Of a stretch of DNA of 14,532 nt, positions 12,535-14,532 are shown piece after piece. The stretch is taken from the NCBI GenBank assembly GCA_048520025.1, contig DBFZTP010000088.1:1-14532 (forward strand). The letters are read 5' to 3'. Under the pieces are notes generated by a model. That model did no database searches. It saw only the letters and a program-made list of their open reading frames with translations, and was not told the DNA's origin. The stretch comes from Aphodousia sp048520025. Lineage in GTDB: Bacteria; Pseudomonadota; Gammaproteobacteria; Burkholderiales; Burkholderiaceae_F. Both the position numbers and the translations under genes were made by a program. How positions within the stretch are numbered: the first letter of the stretch is position 1; every line of letters starts with the position of its first letter.

Positions 12535-13755
12535 CTATTCGTAGAGGTCTTTATTAACCATTGTGCACACGCAACTGTCAGACCAAACGTTTAAGGTCGT
12601 TTCCACCATGTCAATCACGGCGTAAATCGGAAGAATGACGCCCATCAAAATAATAGGAACGTTCATGCTGGCCAAAAGGCTCGCTGACAAGAAGAAGCAC
12701 CCCATGGGAACACCGGCATTACCAACGGCGGCAATCGTGGAAATTAAAATCCACGTGAGCATCATCATGGGCGTGATGTCAGCACCGGCGTTTTGCATGA
12801 GATAAATCACCGTCACCAAAATAAAGGCCGCGCAACCGTTCATATTGATCGTGGTGCAAATCGGCAGCACAAAACGTGAGACCGACGAGCGAACCTGTAA
12901 ATTGGATTCCGCACAATTCATTGTGACGGGGAGAGTGCCGGCAGAGCTCTTAGAGAAAAAGGCTACGACCAAGGCTTGACTCATGCCCTTAAAGACACGC
13001 ACGGGGTTTAAACCCTTCATGAGAAGCAACAACGGCAAGACCACGAACATTTGCAAAATGTTGGCCGTTAAGATCGTTGCAAAGTAAGTACCTAAACCGC
13101 CGATGGCCACACCGTTTTTCATCTCGATTACAAGCGCCGTGATGAAACCAAAGATCCCCAAGGGCAAAACCTTAATGAGCCAACGAACGAGAACGAAAAG
13201 CACTTGTTGAGCACCTTCAAAAAAGGCCATCAACGTTTCTTGTTCTTTGCTTTGGCGAGGAAGCTTTGCAATGGCTAAGCCAATGGCACCCGAGACCAAA
13301 AGCACTGACAACACATTGGCAGAAAGAAACGGTGCAATGAAGTTATCAGGCACGATGCTCTTGACGTATTCAAGGTAAGAGTGTTCCGTGACTTTCGCAA
13401 TCGTTTGAGCGTTGTTGGCAGCAATGTTTTCAGGAGCGAAAATCCAATAAAGGACGGCCGCCAAAGACGCTGCTAACACCGTCGTAAAGAGGGTGTAGAA
13501 AAGGGTTTGACGGAAAATTTTCCCCGATTGACTCGATTGAGAAACGCGAGCAAGCGTTGCAATGATCGAAACCGCGATAATCGGGATACTGATGAACTTA
13601 AAGAGACGAATAAAGATCGTTCCTAAGAAGTCGGCTAACGCTAAAAAGACGTCCGGGCCCCAAAGGCCATTTAAAACGCCAAAGACGATAGCAATAAGGT
13701 AAGCCCCCATCGTGAGAGCTTGACCGGGGGGATTTTTGGGGATTGCACTCGACAC
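12535..13755 (-). CDS. Dicarboxylate/amino acid:cation symporter (DAACS family)
   Basis: Secondary transporter of the DAACS (GltP/DctA/SstT) family, 406 aa, inner membrane, importing acidic amino acids or C4-dicarboxylates with Na+ or H+. The serine-rich hairpin reads SKSSAGTLP, and the second hairpin has GNAGVPMG. The TM7 motif is NMNG instead of the common NMDG. The family's usual arginine or aspartate in TM8 falls in the VIDMVETTLNVWSDS segment, where an N follows the T-rich stretch. The start is GTG 13755, supported by the strong AAAGGAGGG just before it; ATG 13710 has no such site. The C-terminus contains a cysteine pair, CVC. It has its own terminator. The substrate is not decided by sequence; aspartate or serine/threonine are reasonable guesses. 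Confidence 0.87.
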   Translation of the reverse strand: MSSAIPKNPPGQALTMGAYLIAIVFGVLNGLWGPDVFLALADFLGTIFIRLFKFISIPIIAVSIIATLARVSQSSQSGKIFRQTLFYTLFTTVLAASLAAVLYWIFAPENIAANNAQTIAKVTEHSYLEYVKSIVPDNFIAPFLSANVLSVLLVSGAIGLAIAKLPRQSKEQETLMAFFEGAQQVLFVLVRWLIKVLPLGIFGFITALVIEMKNGVAIGGLGTYFATILTANILQMFVVLPLLLLMKGLNPVRVFKGMSQALVVAFFSKSSAGTLPVTMNCAESNLQVRSSVSRFVLPICTTINMNGCAAFILVTVIYLMQNAGADITPMMMLTWILISTIAAVGNAGVPMGCFFLSASLLASMNVPIILMGVILPIYAVIDMVETTLNVWSDSCVCTMVNKDLYE

Positions 13756-13758
13756 AGT

Positions 13759-13767
13759 CCCTCCTTT
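13759..13767 (-). promoter_or_regulatory. Ribosome binding site fixing a GTG start
   Basis: The minus strand reads AAAGGAGGG at 13767-13759, three bases before GTG (13755-13753). This near-perfect anti-16S match decides the GTG start of the symporter over the downstream ATG at 13710. Confidence 0.8.
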
Positions 13768-13885
13768 CTTAATATTAGGGTTAGTTCTTAAGGGAAAACC
13801 AAGAATTTGATTTTACTGAGAGTGCAAATAAATAGGCAGTCTTTTTGGGGAGATTTGGCTAGATTTTTACGAAATCGTATTTGTT

Positions 13886-14530
13886 TCATTTGCCGAGAGA
13901 CTTAATCACGTGCCTTACCACCCCAAAACAAATCCACTCATCATTTTCATCGGGATAAATGTCAGCGTAAAGCGGGGAGTGACTTTCGGGGTGTAAATAC
14001 ACTTGTCCTTTAGCATCCTTTAATAAGCGCTTCACGGTGAATTCATTGTTGACTTGCATGATCACAATGTCGCCCACACGCTCTTCTCGGCTGCGATCGA
14101 CCACCAATAAGTCACCTTCATCGATGCCGGCTTCAACCATGGATTCGCCTCGAGCCCGTAAAACAAAAGTGGATGCTTCATTATCAATGAGCAATTCATT
14201 GAAATCGATCCCTTTGTCTTTGTATTGTTCGGCCGGAGACGGAAAGCCTGCTTGTACCGGAGAAAATCCCATAGGGATTGAGGCAGAACGCACAATTTCA
14301 ATCGGTACAAATTCGTTGCGATCGTACCCGTCAATCATTTCATTGTTGGCAACCGAAGGATTGGTTAAGAGACTTCTGAACCAATGATTTCCGCCTTGTT
14401 GCTTAAAGACTTCGTATTGCTCGGCGCTGACTCGAACCTGAATCTTAGCCTCCATGGTTTTCTCGCCTATGGGCTTGGCCCCGGCACCGATTCGAGCACC
14501 ACCGCGTCCTTTTTTCTTTTGTTCTTTCAT
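13886..14530 (-). CDS. UmuD/LexA-type S24 autoprotease with extra N-terminal domain
   Basis: At least 214 aa. Residues 95-214 are a UmuD-like S24 peptidase: GFPSPAEQY, the catalytic serine S130 in GESM, and the catalytic lysine K167 in FTVKRL. The predicted self-cleavage bond is A94-G95. The spacings G95 to S130 (35) and S130 to K167 (37) equal those of E. coli UmuD, so the domain should be active. Upstream is an extra region of about 70 residues: a basic glycine-rich start (KKKGRGGARIGAGAKP), then a strand/helix segment QVRVSAEQYEVFKQQGG that could bind DNA. This resembles the organisation of UmuDAb of Acinetobacter, an SOS repressor. No umuC follows; the next gene downstream is the symporter. 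The ATG is 2 bases from the window edge, so the true start and promoter may be outside. Confidence 0.85.
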   Translation of the reverse strand: MKEQKKKGRGGARIGAGAKPIGEKTMEAKIQVRVSAEQYEVFKQQGGNHWFRSLLTNPSVANNEMIDGYDRNEFVPIEIVRSASIPMGFSPVQAGFPSPAEQYKDKGIDFNELLIDNEASTFVLRARGESMVEAGIDEGDLLVVDRSREERVGDIVIMQVNNEFTVKRLLKDAKGQVYLHPESHSPLYADIYPDENDEWICFGVVRHVIKSLGK

Positions 14531-14532
14531 TT

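Noticed and set aside
13804..13841. CTG...CAG arrangement as an SOS box near the symporter
   Set aside because: The spacing is about 18 bases rather than the 10 of an E. coli-type LexA box, and the arms are very short.

Overview
The window looks like chromosomal DNA from a gut betaproteobacterium of the Sutterellaceae (Sutterella, Parasutterella or Turicimonas type). This is inferred from recognised protein families and gene content: two OFA-type MFS carriers, a Tat-exported aminotransferase, a periplasmic asparaginase, rubrerythrin, and moderate GC. No database search was possible. I see no CRISPR array, insertion sequence or prophage, and the genes look like ordinary core and metabolic genes.

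Layout. 1-92: the 3' end of a tRNA-Gly(GCC) and its terminator. 185-2666 (+): two tandem MFS transporters of exactly equal length (399 aa each), separated by a terminator hairpin. 2735-3877 (-): an aminotransferase of the histidinol-phosphate type carrying a Tat signal; its upstream region holds three 23-bp tandem repeats. 4201-5475 (-): an AbgA-like M20 amidohydrolase whose leader contains a 10-bp inverted repeat that can cover the ribosome binding site. 5566-6423 (-): glutamyl-Q tRNA(Asp) synthetase. 6497-7540 (-): secreted type II L-asparaginase. 7866-7942 (+): tRNA-Arg(ACG) with a clear promoter and terminator. 8118-8657 (+): rubrerythrin. 8729-8959 (-) and 9100-11349 (+): divergent copper chaperone and copper-exporting P1B ATPase. 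Between them lies a textbook MerR/CueR-type promoter and a Fur-like dyad. 11350-12415 (-): a small membrane protein overlapping a YddG-type amino acid exporter. 12535-13755 (-): a dicarboxylate/amino acid:cation symporter. 13886-14530 (-): a UmuD/LexA-type S24 autoprotease with an extra N-terminal domain, whose start lies at the window edge.

How they fit together. Several genes suit an asaccharolytic gut organism living on amino acids and organic acids: periplasmic asparaginase makes aspartate, a DAACS symporter can import acidic substrates, YddG exports amino acids, AbgA-like and HisC-like enzymes process amino-acid derivatives, and the OFA carriers exchange small carboxylates. Rubrerythrin and the copper pair handle peroxide and copper stress. 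The least ordinary items are the regulatory DNA (abgA leader, copZ/copA intergenic region, 23-bp repeat array) and the extended UmuD-like protein. I did not find a convincing new multi-gene system.
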